Positions 35,418 through 44,637 are shown, numbered from the stretch's first letter. The stretch is 64,000 nt of DNA from Facklamia lactis (GCF_015863205.1 NZ_JACBXQ010000005.1:62001-126000); one strand, 5' to 3'. Notes: generated by a model from the letters alone, not told the origin. Numbers and translations are program-made.

Positions 35418-35909
35418 ATGAAACTTCTATTACTTTTAACTAGCTTTCTCACTCTTGCCGCCTGTTCGCCTAAAGCACAGGATGTTCTCGAAACAACCGT
35501 TACTGAAACAACAGAAAGTAGTTCACTGCCAGAGCAAAATTCTGAAGAAGAGATGTTATTTGAAGTGTCTGTGGACTCGACTGATCCTGAGAAAGCCTAC
35601 GAAACAATCTACCTTCATTACTCTGAAAAACTAGCCAATAAAGCTGATCTGTTATCAGAAGAATTACTAGAAGACTCTCAAAGCCAAAACGAAGACCATC
35701 AAAACCTTGAGAAAGTCTACCAAGAAAAAACGGATGAGCTTGCTAAAATTATGGCCGAAGCCAGTCAAGCATTCTCTCAAGTTAGTATTGAAGATACAGA
35801 TAGCGGCCTAGCAAATGCCGAGAAATGGACAGACAAATTAAATGAAAAAAGTGAGCATGCTATCGCTCAACTCGAATCGACCTATAACAACCTTACCAGC
35901 GAAAATTAA
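35418..35909 (+). CDS. Lipoprotein of unknown function (163 aa)
   Basis: The lipobox LAAC at residues 13-16 marks a short lipoprotein signal, so Cys16 becomes lipid-anchored. A Thr/Ser/Glu-rich spacer follows, then about 110 helical, strongly charged residues (about 50-160) likely to form coiled coil. AAAGGAGG precedes the ATG and a perfect terminator follows. The family is not recognised. It is one of the few exported proteins in this window with a real lipobox, which makes the lack of one in the two substrate-binding proteins stand out. Confidence 0.75.
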   Translation: MKLLLLLTSFLTLAACSPKAQDVLETTVTETTESSSLPEQNSEEEMLFEVSVDSTDPEKAYETIYLHYSEKLANKADLLSEELLEDSQSQNEDHQNLEKVYQEKTDELAKIMAEASQAFSQVSIEDTDSGLANAEKWTDKLNEKSEHAIAQLESTYNNLTSEN

Positions 35910-35935
35910 AGATGCGCCATTAATCGCACATTAAA

Positions 35936-35959
35936 AGCCCCCTATTTAAATAGGGGGCT
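35936..35959. terminator. Bidirectional terminator between convergent genes
   Basis: Perfect 12-base arms AGCCCCCTATTT and AAATAGGGGGCT with no loop bases between them in DNA. It lies between the convergent lipoprotein and Ig-like protein genes. Confidence 0.85.
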
Positions 35960-35972
35960 CACAATTCTTTCT

Positions 35973-36614
35973 TTATTCAGCTTTTCTAACTTCTAAATCT
36001 TCTAATGGAATGATCACAGGTGCCTCACCAGAGTATTCCATGTAATTTTTAAATTCTAATTCCATATTCTCTGGTTCATTATTGAAGCCAAATGAATTAA
36101 TCACATCGGTTTGTCTGCCAGGCGAGATACTGTCAGATTTGTCATCGCTGAAATAATAATCATCAGCTTTCTTACCATCTACATATAATTCAAAGTCATA
36201 GCCTGCACTATAGCTTTCTTCAGTATTATTAGCGATAGTATATTCAATACGTAACACATATTCATACTCATCATCATTATATTTCTCACGTTCTTCTGTT
36301 AAGTAAACATCTTCAATGGTCACTTCAATTCCCATATGTTCAAAAGTCTCACCAATGACATCACTTCCTTCTGAAGACTCATCATCTTCTCCATCTTCAT
36401 CAGAAGATTCTTCTGAGCCATCAGTCGATTCAGCATCATCTGATGTATCTTCACCGGCTAATTCTTTTAACTTTTCTTCTAACTTTTCTAATTCTTCTTT
36501 TTTAGTGGCAATTTCAGATTCAATACTTTCAGCATCAGTGCTATCTTGAGCATAGACTGGCATCGTAGCAGCTAGTGTCATTAAACTGGCTAATAAAACT
36601 AAACTATTCTTCAT
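35973..36614 (-). CDS. Exported protein with coiled coil and DUF4352/DUF5067-like domain
   Basis: A 213-residue exported protein. The signal peptide ends at VYA (about 22). A short heptad helix (ESEIATKKEELEKLEEKLKE) is followed by an acidic Ser/Asp/Glu linker (about 52-88). The C-terminal 120 residues, with LRIEYTIANNTEESYSAGYD, YVDGKKAD and a PGRQTDV turn, look like the immunoglobulin-like DUF4352/DUF5067 fold of Firmicutes surface proteins. AATGGAGG precedes the start. There is no anchor motif. Function unknown. Confidence 0.72.
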   Translation of the reverse strand: MKNSLVLLASLMTLAATMPVYAQDSTDAESIESEIATKKEELEKLEEKLKELAGEDTSDDAESTDGSEESSDEDGEDDESSEGSDVIGETFEHMGIEVTIEDVYLTEEREKYNDDEYEYVLRIEYTIANNTEESYSAGYDFELYVDGKKADDYYFSDDKSDSISPGRQTDVINSFGFNNEPENMELEFKNYMEYSGEAPVIIPLEDLEVRKAE

Positions 36615-36901
36615 TTGGATCCTCCATTGAATATATATTCTGAAAGAGTAATATCATAATGAGCAGGCTCATGCGATTACGCTTTCATCTCAATCATACC
36701 ATTTAGCCACCAATTTTACTAGGTTCTCTCGTCATCTTTTACTTCTCCCACAAGTGTCTATTTATCATTTATATTAATAGACCATTTCGCTTCTTTCCTA
36801 ACATATTACAGGATTGTTAAAACCCTTTAAATTTGCTCTTTCTATCGATTAAATCCTCTATAATAATGTTGTTATTACAAATAAAGGATGGGATAAAAAC
36901 T

Positions 36902-39016
36902 ATGAGGAAAAAATGGTTATCATTTTCTGCCATGACACTCGCTGGCGTTGTAAGTCTCTCTTTCAGTCAAAATGTCGCTGCCGAAGAAATTTTTGAATCT
37001 GGGGATCCTACTAGTCTTCCTGTAGAAGTGGATTCAAGCCTTTCTTCTCATAATATCGAAGAGGAAGAATCTTCATTCCTACAAGCGACTACTGTCTTTG
37101 AGGAAGCTTCTACTCTTGAAGAATCAACCTATACAGAAGCGGTAACCAACTCTGAAGAAGTTTCCACTACCAATGAAGTGGTTAGCACGAGAGAAGTTGA
37201 CAGTACGGAAGAAGCTATGAGTAGCGAAGAAAGTTCGAATATTGAAGAAGTCGCCAGTACAGAAGAAAGCGCGAGTACAGAAGAAATCGCGAGTACAGAA
37301 GAAATCGCTAGTACGGAAGAAGTCACTAGTACCGAAGAAAGTTCAAGTACGGAAAAAGTCGCGAGTACCGAAGAAAGTTCAAGTACGGAAAAAGTCGCGA
37401 GTACCGAAGAAGTCACTAGTACCGAAGAAGTCACTAGTACCGAAGAAAGTTCAAGTACAGAAAAAGTCGCGAGTACTGAAGAAGCTGACAATACACAAGA
37501 GTCAGAAACTGAAACGCCAGATTCTGAAAACATAACAGACGAAACCACCTCTGATCGTCCACTTCAAAACCCAACAGATGAAACTGCAACAAAAAAAGAT
37601 CCAGACTTGAATGAATCAACCCTTTCTTCTGAAAGTAAGGACTCTAATTCAGAATTCATTGAGTTTGCTAACAACGATCAGATTCAAACACGCGCCCAAG
37701 CTAGCACAAGCGAATCTACTTATACTGTTAAAAGTGGCGATTCCCTCTGGAAGATTGCTAGTGAAAATCAAATTACGATTGAACAGCTAAAAGAATGGAA
37801 TCAAATGGATTCCAACTATATTTTCTCTGGCGACAATTTAATCGTAAAAAGCCCATCTAATCCAGCCGCACCTAAAACCCATACGGTTCAATCGGGTGAT
37901 TATCTCTGGAAGATTGCCGATCAACATGGGATCACCATCCAACAACTAAAAGAATGGAATCAGTTAACTTCCAATTATCTCTATAGCGGTAACCAGCTAG
38001 TTGTTTCCGATCCAAAAGCTAGCCAACCGATCACCACACCCGAATCAGATATAACCTCTGATCCTGTTGCAACACCCAATGCAACCCCACCTAAAACTTA
38101 TACCGTTCAATCAGGTGATTATTTATGGCGTATCGCATCGGATAACGGTGTCACAATCGATCAAATCAAAGAGTGGAATCAATTAACCTCTAATTATATT
38201 TACAGTGGCAACCAATTAATTGTTTCCGATCCAAAAGCTAGCCAACCTGATACACCAGAAGCAGTTGAGACACCAGAACCTGTTGCACCCCCTAAAACTT
38301 ATACCGTTCAATCCGGAGACTACCTATGGCGTATTGCAACAGATAATGGGATCACCATTGCCCAATTAAAAGAATGGAATAATCTTACCTCTAACTATAT
38401 TTTTTCAGGAGATCAGCTCTTTCTATCCAACCCAAAAGCTGATTCAGCCATTGATCGAACAAGTGTGGACTGGCCAGCCTTAAACGAGTCAATCCAACAT
38501 TTCAATCAATTAAATGTTCCCTTATTGAGTCAACGTGATCCGCGTTGGGCCAATAATCACTATGGAAATGATGTCTCACAAAGCATCTGGGAAAATGGCT
38601 GCGCAATCGTTTCGCTTGCTATGGTAGACTCTTACTTCAAAGGAGAAATTGTTGATCCAACCGTCCTTGCCAATTGGGCAGGACTCGATCACTATGTCTA
38701 TGGAGCAGGCACTGCTTGGTCCGCTTTCGGTGCCTTTGCCCGTGATTTCAACTATGACTACACCTATCACGGTCGAGACTTTAACGCTGCGATGCAAGCT
38801 GTTCAATCAGGCCAAGTTGGCGTTGTCTCAGCAAAAGCAGGTCATTTCACTCAAGGAGGACATATCATGGTCATCCGCGGTTATGACCAAGGGAAAGTCT
38901 TTATCAACGATCCGAATGATCGACCATTTAGAAATAATAGTACCCGTGGTCATGAAGCTTGGAAAATGATCGATGATGGTATGGGCTACTGGACTTTCGG
39001 CCTTAGAAAAGCCTAA
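36902..39016 (+). CDS. Exported cell-wall protein with four LysM domains and a C39-like peptidase
   Basis: A 704-residue exported protein; the ATG at 36902 follows AAAGGATGGG and opens a clear signal peptide (cut near residue 27, VAA). Residues about 45-215 are a Ser/Thr/Glu repeat region. Four LysM domains follow at about 274-317, 327-370, 400-443 and 467-510, each starting with a YTV-x-SGD-x-LW motif. The C-terminus (about 535-704) is a C39-like peptidase: NGCAIVSLAM holds the catalytic Cys (567), GGHIMVI the His (654) and INDPND the Asp. It probably binds the wall and cuts peptides. There is no LPXTG. Confidence 0.9.
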   Translation: MRKKWLSFSAMTLAGVVSLSFSQNVAAEEIFESGDPTSLPVEVDSSLSSHNIEEEESSFLQATTVFEEASTLEESTYTEAVTNSEEVSTTNEVVSTREVDSTEEAMSSEESSNIEEVASTEESASTEEIASTEEIASTEEVTSTEESSSTEKVASTEESSSTEKVASTEEVTSTEEVTSTEESSSTEKVASTEEADNTQESETETPDSENITDETTSDRPLQNPTDETATKKDPDLNESTLSSESKDSNSEFIEFANNDQIQTRAQASTSESTYTVKSGDSLWKIASENQITIEQLKEWNQMDSNYIFSGDNLIVKSPSNPAAPKTHTVQSGDYLWKIADQHGITIQQLKEWNQLTSNYLYSGNQLVVSDPKASQPITTPESDITSDPVATPNATPPKTYTVQSGDYLWRIASDNGVTIDQIKEWNQLTSNYIYSGNQLIVSDPKASQPDTPEAVETPEPVAPPKTYTVQSGDYLWRIATDNGITIAQLKEWNNLTSNYIFSGDQLFLSNPKADSAIDRTSVDWPALNESIQHFNQLNVPLLSQRDPRWANNHYGNDVSQSIWENGCAIVSLAMVDSYFKGEIVDPTVLANWAGLDHYVYGAGTAWSAFGAFARDFNYDYTYHGRDFNAAMQAVQSGQVGVVSAKAGHFTQGGHIMVIRGYDQGKVFINDPNDRPFRNNSTRGHEAWKMIDDGMGYWTFGLRKA
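37250..37482 (+). repeat. Coding repeats for Ser-Thr-Glu-Glu units
   Basis: About 13 degenerate units of 15-18 bases built on AGTACNGAAGAA encode STEE or STEK motifs. Some longer blocks (GTACGGAAAAAGTCGCGAG) recur exactly, so slippage or recombination can change the copy number. It forms the low-complexity stalk of the LysM-C39 protein. Confidence 0.85.
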
Positions 39017-39370
39017 TTCATAAATAAATTAAACACCTTTCAGTGAAACAGAAACTTTATAATCAGTGGATCAAGCCACCATGATTGAGAATAGCTTCTG
39101 AAACTAGAAGGTGCTTTCTTATTTTTATCACAGTATTCTTAAACAAATGAATCTGCAAATAATTAAAATAACAAAAAAGCGACCCTCAATATTATTACAG
39201 ACAAAAATAAAGACCGCTATTTTTCGCTTTATATAAAGCAAAATTAACTTTATCTTTTATTTATTTTTCATCAAAAATAAGATAATTTTTTCATTATCTT
39301 TTATTTTAAAAAATTTTTTGAATAGCATAATATATTAATTTTATATATAATATGATGTATTAGTGTGATT

Positions 39371-39435
39371 TACTTCTATGTTTCCCCATAGAAGTAGAGA
39401 TTTGCTCTTGCAGTGATGCAAGAGCTTATTTAATT
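39371..39435 (+). ncRNA. Possible small RNA with two hairpins
   Basis: TACTTCTATG/CATAGAAGTA (39371-39396) and GCTCTTGCA/TGCAAGAGC (39404-39425) are two perfect stems, the second followed by TTATTTAATTTT. A TTGAAT box near 39315 and TATAAT-like boxes near 39345 could be a promoter. Two stems plus a terminator without an open frame suggest a small RNA, but this is only a structural guess. Confidence 0.3.
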
Positions 39436-39437
39436 TT

Positions 39438-39467
39438 AAAAGCAGCTAGAAAAATCTAGCTGCTTTT
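39438..39467 (-). terminator. Terminator of the ugp-like operon
   Basis: Perfect 13-base arms AAAAGCAGCTAGA and TCTAGCTGCTTTT around AAAA, 23 bases past the ugpE stop. A T-rich stretch follows on the minus strand. Confidence 0.88.
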
Positions 39468-39489
39468 ATTAAGTTTCTTAATAAACCAT

Positions 39490-40308
39490 TTACTTCTCAC
39501 CCGAGAAAGTAAATGCATTCATAATTTGCTCTTGAGCGAAATAAAAAGCAATCAAGAGAGGAATAACGAGAATAACATTTCCTGCCATCACAATATTATG
39601 AGCAACCCCTGCTTCCACATTTCTTAACGCCGAAATCCCTACAGGCAGAGTTCTGGCTTTAGCAGTAGTCGTCATAATTAATGGCCAGAAATAATCATTC
39701 CAATGCGTAATAAAAGAAAACAAAGAAAACGTAATAATCGTTGGCTTCGCATATGGAATCATAATTTTGGTCATAATTTGAAATTCATTCGCATGATCCA
39801 ATTCAGCAGCGTTGATCAAATCCTTAGGAACTTGCATAAACGCTTGCCGAATCATAAAGATACCAAAAGCAGAAGCTGACCAAGGTAAAATTAAAGCCCA
39901 TAGAGTATCAATCAATTGCACCTTACTCAATTGTAAATAGACAGGAATAAAAATAAGTTGAGCTGGAATCATCAGCGTAATAATCGTAATAGCAAAAAAG
40001 AGCTTTTTGCCTAAAAACTGGTATCTTGAGTAAGCATAAGCTGCCGGAATACAAGTTAACAGCTGAAGAACTACAATAGCCAGGCTGGAAATAATACTGT
40101 TAATTGTATATTGAATAAAAGGGCCTGACTCCCATGCCGTCACATAATTTTCAAATTGAAATTTAGTCGGCCACATCGTTGGAGGAAAAAGCAAGGTCTC
40201 TGACCTTGTTTTAAAGGACGTCACTAACATCCAATAAAATGGAAAAATAAAAATCAAAGCCAGCAACAATAATAACAGATAATTCAGTATTTTTTTATGA
40301 TTTTTCAT
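39490..40308 (-). CDS. ugpE: Carbohydrate/glycerol-phosphate ABC permease, UgpE type
   Basis: A 272-residue permease of the MalG/UgpE family with six helices. The cytoplasmic EAA loop is ELDHANEFQIMTKIMIPYAKP (a shortened view: NAAELDHANEF...IPYAKP, about 180-205), which docks on the ATPase. It is the last gene of the operon phosphodiesterase-SBP-ATPase-permease-permease, with AAGGAG before the ATG. Together with UgpA it should form the channel for glycerol-3-phosphate or glycerophosphodiesters. Confidence 0.85.
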   Translation of the reverse strand: MKNHKKILNYLLLLLLALIFIFPFYWMLVTSFKTRSETLLFPPTMWPTKFQFENYVTAWESGPFIQYTINSIISSLAIVVLQLLTCIPAAYAYSRYQFLGKKLFFAITIITLMIPAQLIFIPVYLQLSKVQLIDTLWALILPWSASAFGIFMIRQAFMQVPKDLINAAELDHANEFQIMTKIMIPYAKPTIITFSLFSFITHWNDYFWPLIMTTTAKARTLPVGISALRNVEAGVAHNIVMAGNVILVIPLLIAFYFAQEQIMNAFTFSGEK

Positions 40309-40317
40309 ATGAACTCC

Positions 40318-41190
40318 TTACTTATAATGAACTCTCTTATTCAGTAATCTGAAATAAAAGATCGTCACAATTGCCAAAATCAAAAAGAGAATAACCCCAG
40401 CAGCAGAAGCATATCCCATATTGAAATGAACAAAACCTTGTTCATATAAGTAATAAACCAATGTATTGGTTGCATTAACCGGACCACCTGCGGTCATAAT
40501 CTGAACCGTTTCGAAGACCTTGAATGAAGACATAATGTTCATAATAATGACAAAAAAGATGGTAGGTGACAACATCGGTAATGTGATCTTAGTGAAAATT
40601 GACCATTGACTCCCACGATCGAGTTCCGCTGCTTCATAAATTTCTTTAGGAATCGCTTGTAATCCTGATAAATAAATAATGACATTATAGCCCAATGATT
40701 TCCACACCTGTACCATAATGAGTGAGAATAGAGCTGTTTTCTGGTCACCCAACCAATTGATTGGATCGATATTAAACCAAGATAACATGTAATTAATAAA
40801 ACCATAATCTGGATCTAATAACCAATTCCAGAGCATTGCAACAGAGACTAAAGAAATAATATGTGGCGAAAAAATCGCACTCTGAACAAATTTATGGATG
40901 CGCGTATTATGATTTAAGACAACCGCAATGACTAAAGCTAAAATAGCCGTTATTCCAACCTGCCCAATCGTATAAACAAGTGTATTTTGAACCACTTTCT
41001 TAAACGTCCGATCAGCAAATAACTTAGAAAAATTATCTAATCCGACAAATTTCATATCGGGACTAATAAAGTTCCAATCATGAAAAGAAAGATTCAACAT
41101 ATATAAAATTGGATAAATAAAGAACAAGAGGAAAATAATAATTGACGGCGCTACAAACAAATATGGCTTAATTTTATTAGGCATGATCAT
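40318..41190 (-). CDS. ugpA: Carbohydrate/glycerol-phosphate ABC permease, UgpA type
   Basis: About 290 residues, six helices, MalF/UgpA family. The EAA loop reads YEAAELDRGSQWSIFTKITL. The start lies inside the end of the ATPase gene; ATGs at 41190 and 41184 are both possible, the first with AAAGG five to six bases upstream. Partner of UgpE. Neighbouring phosphate-regulon features favour a phosphorylated substrate over a plain sugar. Confidence 0.85.
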   Translation of the reverse strand: MIMPNKIKPYLFVAPSIIIFLLFFIYPILYMLNLSFHDWNFISPDMKFVGLDNFSKLFADRTFKKVVQNTLVYTIGQVGITAILALVIAVVLNHNTRIHKFVQSAIFSPHIISLVSVAMLWNWLLDPDYGFINYMLSWFNIDPINWLGDQKTALFSLIMVQVWKSLGYNVIIYLSGLQAIPKEIYEAAELDRGSQWSIFTKITLPMLSPTIFFVIIMNIMSSFKVFETVQIMTAGGPVNATNTLVYYLYEQGFVHFNMGYASAAGVILFLILAIVTIFYFRLLNKRVHYK

Positions 41191-42238
41191 CCACACCTTT
41201 CAGACGTTGGTGATCCTGATCAAAATAGTTGATTTTATGAATAGGAATATGAATCCAAAGCTCTTCTTCCTGAGGCATTTCATTATAGAAATCCTTAACG
41301 GTTATCCGATGATTAGGAATATCCAAAGTATGAACTGTTTCAGACCCTAGCATTTCTGATGCGACCAATTTTCCTGCTAAAGTCAAATAACCCTCTTGAG
41401 GATTATTTTCTTGGCTAATGCGGGCAACTTCTGGTCGAAAGCCAATAAAAGTGACCTGATCGTTACTTAACAGCCCTTCTTGTTGATCTTGGTTTAGACT
41501 ATTGATATTCACAATATTCATCGGAGGTGTCCCCATAAAAGTAGCCGTAAACATATTTTCAGGTTGATGATAAATTTCATGAGGAGATGAGAATTGTTGA
41601 ACCTCTCCAAAGTTTAAGAGAATGATATGCGTCCCCATTGACATCGCCTCTACTTGGTCATGGGTTACATATACAAAAGTGGTTCCCAATTGCTTATGTA
41701 ATTCAATCAATTGAGCACGCATCTGAACCCTCAATTTAGCATCTAGATTAGATAATGGTTCATCCAAAATAAAGACTTTTGGTTTTTTTACCATCGCACG
41801 AGCCAGCGCAACCCTTTGGCGCTGTCCCCCAGATAATTGCGAAGGTTTTTTATCTAAATGAGTCACTAAATCAACAATTTCACTCACATCTTTAATGAGC
41901 TTATTTCTTTCTTCTTTTGGTACTTTATTATTTTTGAGACCAAACTCAATATTTTCTCGCACCGTCATTGATGGATAAAGGGCATAGTTCTGAAAAACCA
42001 TCGCAATATCACGATTGCGTGCGGAAATATCATTCACTACTTCACCGTCGACAATAATCTCTCCCTCTGTTACCTCTTCTAATCCTGCAATCATTCTTAA
42101 CAACGTTGACTTCCCAGATCCTGATGGCCCCACTAATACAGTAAAGGACTTATCTGGAATGGTTAACGTTACATCTTTAACTGCATGGTCTCCACCATCA
42201 AAGATTTTACTAACATTTTTTAGTATAATTTCTGCCAT
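41177..42238 (-). CDS. ugpC: ABC transporter ATPase, UgpC/MsmK type
   Basis: A 353-residue ATPase of the CUT1 group: Walker A GPSGSGKST (about 36-44), Q loop FQNYALYPSMTV, signature LSGGQRQRVALARA, Walker B VFILDEPLSNLD and switch VTHD. The C-terminal 110 residues form the regulatory OB-like domain (FIGFRPEVARI). In many lactic acid bacteria one MsmK serves several importers, but here it is embedded in a full operon, so it is likely dedicated. Confidence 0.9.
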   Translation of the reverse strand: MAEIILKNVSKIFDGGDHAVKDVTLTIPDKSFTVLVGPSGSGKSTLLRMIAGLEEVTEGEIIVDGEVVNDISARNRDIAMVFQNYALYPSMTVRENIEFGLKNNKVPKEERNKLIKDVSEIVDLVTHLDKKPSQLSGGQRQRVALARAMVKKPKVFILDEPLSNLDAKLRVQMRAQLIELHKQLGTTFVYVTHDQVEAMSMGTHIILLNFGEVQQFSSPHEIYHQPENMFTATFMGTPPMNIVNINSLNQDQQEGLLSNDQVTFIGFRPEVARISQENNPQEGYLTLAGKLVASEMLGSETVHTLDIPNHRITVKDFYNEMPQEEELWIHIPIHKINYFDQDHQRLKGVDDHA

Positions 42239-42312
42239 TGTTTCTCCCCCTAATAAAGAATAAGGGAGACAGAATCTCCCCTATTGCTTTTATTTGATCT
42301 GTCTAAATAATA

Positions 42313-43611
42313 TTATTGTGCGATTAAAGCGTTGACTTCTTCTGCAGCTGCATCCAAAGTTTCTTGTATCTCAGCACCTTCTACTATGATGGCATAATAA
42401 GCATCCCCAATAATTTTTTCTGCTTCAGAATATCCTTCAACCATTGGACGACCTTTACCATATTTTAATTGATCTAATGCAACTTGGAATTGAGGGTACT
42501 CTTTGTAGAATTCTTGCATAACGTCTGAATCAGCCGCACTTTGACGAGTGACTAAATAACCAGTGCCTTGAGAAGCTGTAATGGTTTGTTCAGTTGAAGT
42601 CATCCATTTCATAAATTCCCATGAAGCTTGTTTTTCTTCTTCACTTTGTCCTGCTACCATTACAAGATTAGATCCACCGGTTGGAACTGAATTTTGTTCT
42701 GATTTAGGGAAGAATTTTGTGGCGATTTCAAATCCTTGATCCGCAGATAAATCAACCGTATCACGGATATCTGCTGTTGATTGTACGATAATAGCTGCTT
42801 GTTGGTTCGCAAAATCTTGTTTAGCCGTATCGGCTGCTGAATCACCTACGGGAACCTTTAATTTTTTCTCTTCATACATAGCTTTTAAATGTTCCGCTAA
42901 TTTTACACCTGGTTCTTGATTAAAGATCGCTTCTGTTCCTTCTTCATTCAGCATATTACCACCCGCTGTTTGAATCATTCCTTCTAAAGCCCATACATAC
43001 ATATAGAATGACATCCCTGCTGCATCAGTGTTATCACCCACACTATTTACAACGTTATTCCAATCTTCCCAAGTCCATTCTTGTTCTAAGTCATCCACTT
43101 TTACCCCTGATTCGTCAATTAAGGTTTTATTTAAGTAAAAGATTGGAGTGGAACGGAACATTGGAAGTCCATACATTCCTTCATCCACATATGAGTTTTC
43201 TAATAATGCAGGGAAGAAATCCTCCACATTCACGGCTTCTGAATCGGCTTCAATTAACGGGGTTAAGTCTTCAAGAATTCCTGAACGACTAAATGGTCCC
43301 ATTGTCACTCCTTCTACAATCGTGACATTCGGCGCATTTCCAGCTACAATTCCCGCTTGAGTAGCTGAATGCAGCTCTTCATAGTTACCTTGATACTCAG
43401 CTGTTACATGAATTTTGTCTTGACTTTCATTAAACTCTTCCACCAAAGCTAAGTTCGTCTTTTCAATATTTCCACCAAATGCATACCAGTATGTCAATTC
43501 AATTTTATCTTCTGCATTTGCTTCTGTACCATGACCAAATGCTCCAAATAAAGAAAGTGATAATGTTGCAGCAGAAATTAATTTAATGGTTTTGTTAATA
43601 AATTTTTTCAT
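42313..43611 (-). CDS. ugpB: Extracellular solute-binding protein, UgpB type, without lipobox
   Basis: A 432-residue binding protein of the MalE/UgpB cluster. The mature part begins KIELTYWYAFGGN, and TAEYQGNYEELHSATQAGI resembles the GNYEQ region of UgpB. The signal peptide ends at ANA or GTEA near residue 33 and contains no cysteine at all, so unlike most Gram-positive binding proteins it cannot be lipid-anchored. Phosphodiesterase and Pho-box context favours glycerol-3-phosphate or glycerophosphocholine as ligand. AAGGAG precedes the ATG. Confidence 0.82.
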   Translation of the reverse strand: MKKFINKTIKLISAATLSLSLFGAFGHGTEANAEDKIELTYWYAFGGNIEKTNLALVEEFNESQDKIHVTAEYQGNYEELHSATQAGIVAGNAPNVTIVEGVTMGPFSRSGILEDLTPLIEADSEAVNVEDFFPALLENSYVDEGMYGLPMFRSTPIFYLNKTLIDESGVKVDDLEQEWTWEDWNNVVNSVGDNTDAAGMSFYMYVWALEGMIQTAGGNMLNEEGTEAIFNQEPGVKLAEHLKAMYEEKKLKVPVGDSAADTAKQDFANQQAAIIVQSTADIRDTVDLSADQGFEIATKFFPKSEQNSVPTGGSNLVMVAGQSEEEKQASWEFMKWMTSTEQTITASQGTGYLVTRQSAADSDVMQEFYKEYPQFQVALDQLKYGKGRPMVEGYSEAEKIIGDAYYAIIVEGAEIQETLDAAAEEVNALIAQ

Positions 43612-43622
43612 ATTTTTTCTCC

Positions 43623-44447
43623 TTAAAAGTTAATAATTGTTTCACGATTCTCAAGTCCTTGATAACCGCGATAAAGCAATTGAAAATATTGCATCCGTGA
43701 TCCTAACCAAGTACCGTACTGACGATACTTCTCATCCAAGGTGCTACTCGTGATCTTCATCGAACCATCTGTTAAGTCAAAATGACGAACAGTGGGCTGA
43801 TCCATGACATCAGCAATTTGAATAAAATTCCAATTCTGTATCTTTGTGATACTGTCATTGTGTGTATGGCCATTAATAAAGAATGCTTCTTTTTTATGTT
43901 GAAAAATTAAGTCTCGAATGGGAACTTCTTCAACAATCGAAGCCTTATCCTGAGTTGAGAACATGGTCGTATCATAAACAGGATGGTGACAAAAAATAAC
44001 AACCGTCATCTCTTCATAACGTTTCAACTCCCCTGCTAACCAAGTAAGTTGAAGGTCATCAAGATAGCCACTCCAGTCTGCCATGTTTTGTTCACGTGTA
44101 CTATCTAACACAATAAAAGCAATGCCCTCATGAGCAAATGAGAAGTAAGGTTTCGTCTGGGTCTGCCCTTGAAACTCTTCTTTCTTTTGTGTATAGAGAT
44201 CATGATTTCCCCAAACATGAATAAACTCTTTACCTTCTCGAACATCTTCAATGATTTTATAAATCCCAGTGACCTCATCAGGATGCCCGGTATTGGTTAA
44301 ATCTCCAATTGAGAAAAATAAGTCCGCATCATCTTCAAAGAACCACTTCATAAAATGATAAAAATAAAATTCTCTAATTTCTTCAAATTCTTCTACATTA
44401 AGTAGGTTATTAGAATAATGTAAGTCACCAATAACCGAAAACTTCAT
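43623..44447 (-). CDS. Calcineurin-like metallophosphoesterase, GpdQ-like
   Basis: A 274-residue phosphoesterase with all metal motifs: GDLHYS (about 7-12), IGDLTNTG (Asp about 48), WGNHDLY, CHHPVYD and NGHTHND. It has no signal peptide, so it acts in the cytoplasm. It is the first gene of the ugp operon, 12 bases before the binding-protein gene, and is behind the Pho boxes. The likely job is to split imported glycerophosphodiesters into glycerol-3-phosphate and an alcohol, as GpdQ does, but phosphatase or cyclic nucleotide activity cannot be excluded. Confidence 0.82.
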   Translation of the reverse strand: MKFSVIGDLHYSNNLLNVEEFEEIREFYFYHFMKWFFEDDADLFFSIGDLTNTGHPDEVTGIYKIIEDVREGKEFIHVWGNHDLYTQKKEEFQGQTQTKPYFSFAHEGIAFIVLDSTREQNMADWSGYLDDLQLTWLAGELKRYEEMTVVIFCHHPVYDTTMFSTQDKASIVEEVPIRDLIFQHKKEAFFINGHTHNDSITKIQNWNFIQIADVMDQPTVRHFDLTDGSMKITSSTLDEKYRQYGTWLGSRMQYFQLLYRGYQGLENRETIINF

Positions 44448-44518
44448 CCTCTACCCCCTCCATCAAAACGTGCCTCATCTCAACAATTTTTCTGCACATT
44501 TGAAGTTTATCATCAGAG

Positions 44519-44600
44519 TGTAAATTTCATTTTAATTTTATGTAAAGAATGAGCTTTTAAAAGTTAACTTTGTGTATATTTTTTGTAAATAGTCTGTTAA
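44519..44600 (-). promoter_or_regulatory. PhoP box array before the ugp operon
   Basis: On the minus strand four 6-mers lie exactly 11 bases apart: TTAACA (44595-44600), TTTACA (44584-44589), TATACA (44573-44578) and TTAACT (44562-44567). Two more TTTACA copies, 22 bases apart, lie at 44541-44546 and 44519-44524. Direct repeats of TT(A/T)ACA with five-base spacers are the binding site of the PhoP response regulator in Bacillus and relatives. It predicts induction by phosphate starvation. Confidence 0.85.
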
Positions 44601-44637
44601 TTTGAGTTGAAAATTAACAAATCAAAATCAATAAAAA

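Larger units (their letters stand above)
39017..39489. other. 473-bp AT-rich gap with several hairpins
   Basis: After the LysM-C39 gene there is no clear terminator close to the stop, only a weak imperfect hairpin near 39097-39119. An AT palindrome (AAAATAAGATAAT/ATTATCTTTTATTTT) lies near 39275-39307. Two compact hairpins and a terminator, listed separately, lie at 39371-39467. No gene-like frame was found. Confidence 0.5.

Noticed and set aside
37250-37482. Short spaced repeats as a CRISPR array
   Set aside because: The repeats are codon-based, in frame and encode Ser-Thr-Glu-Glu units; there are no constant-length spacers and no cas genes.
37129-37548. Long open frames opposite and alongside the LysM-C39 gene
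   Set aside because: They are by-products of the codon-repetitive Ser/Thr/Glu repeat, have no ribosome site and give low-complexity text.
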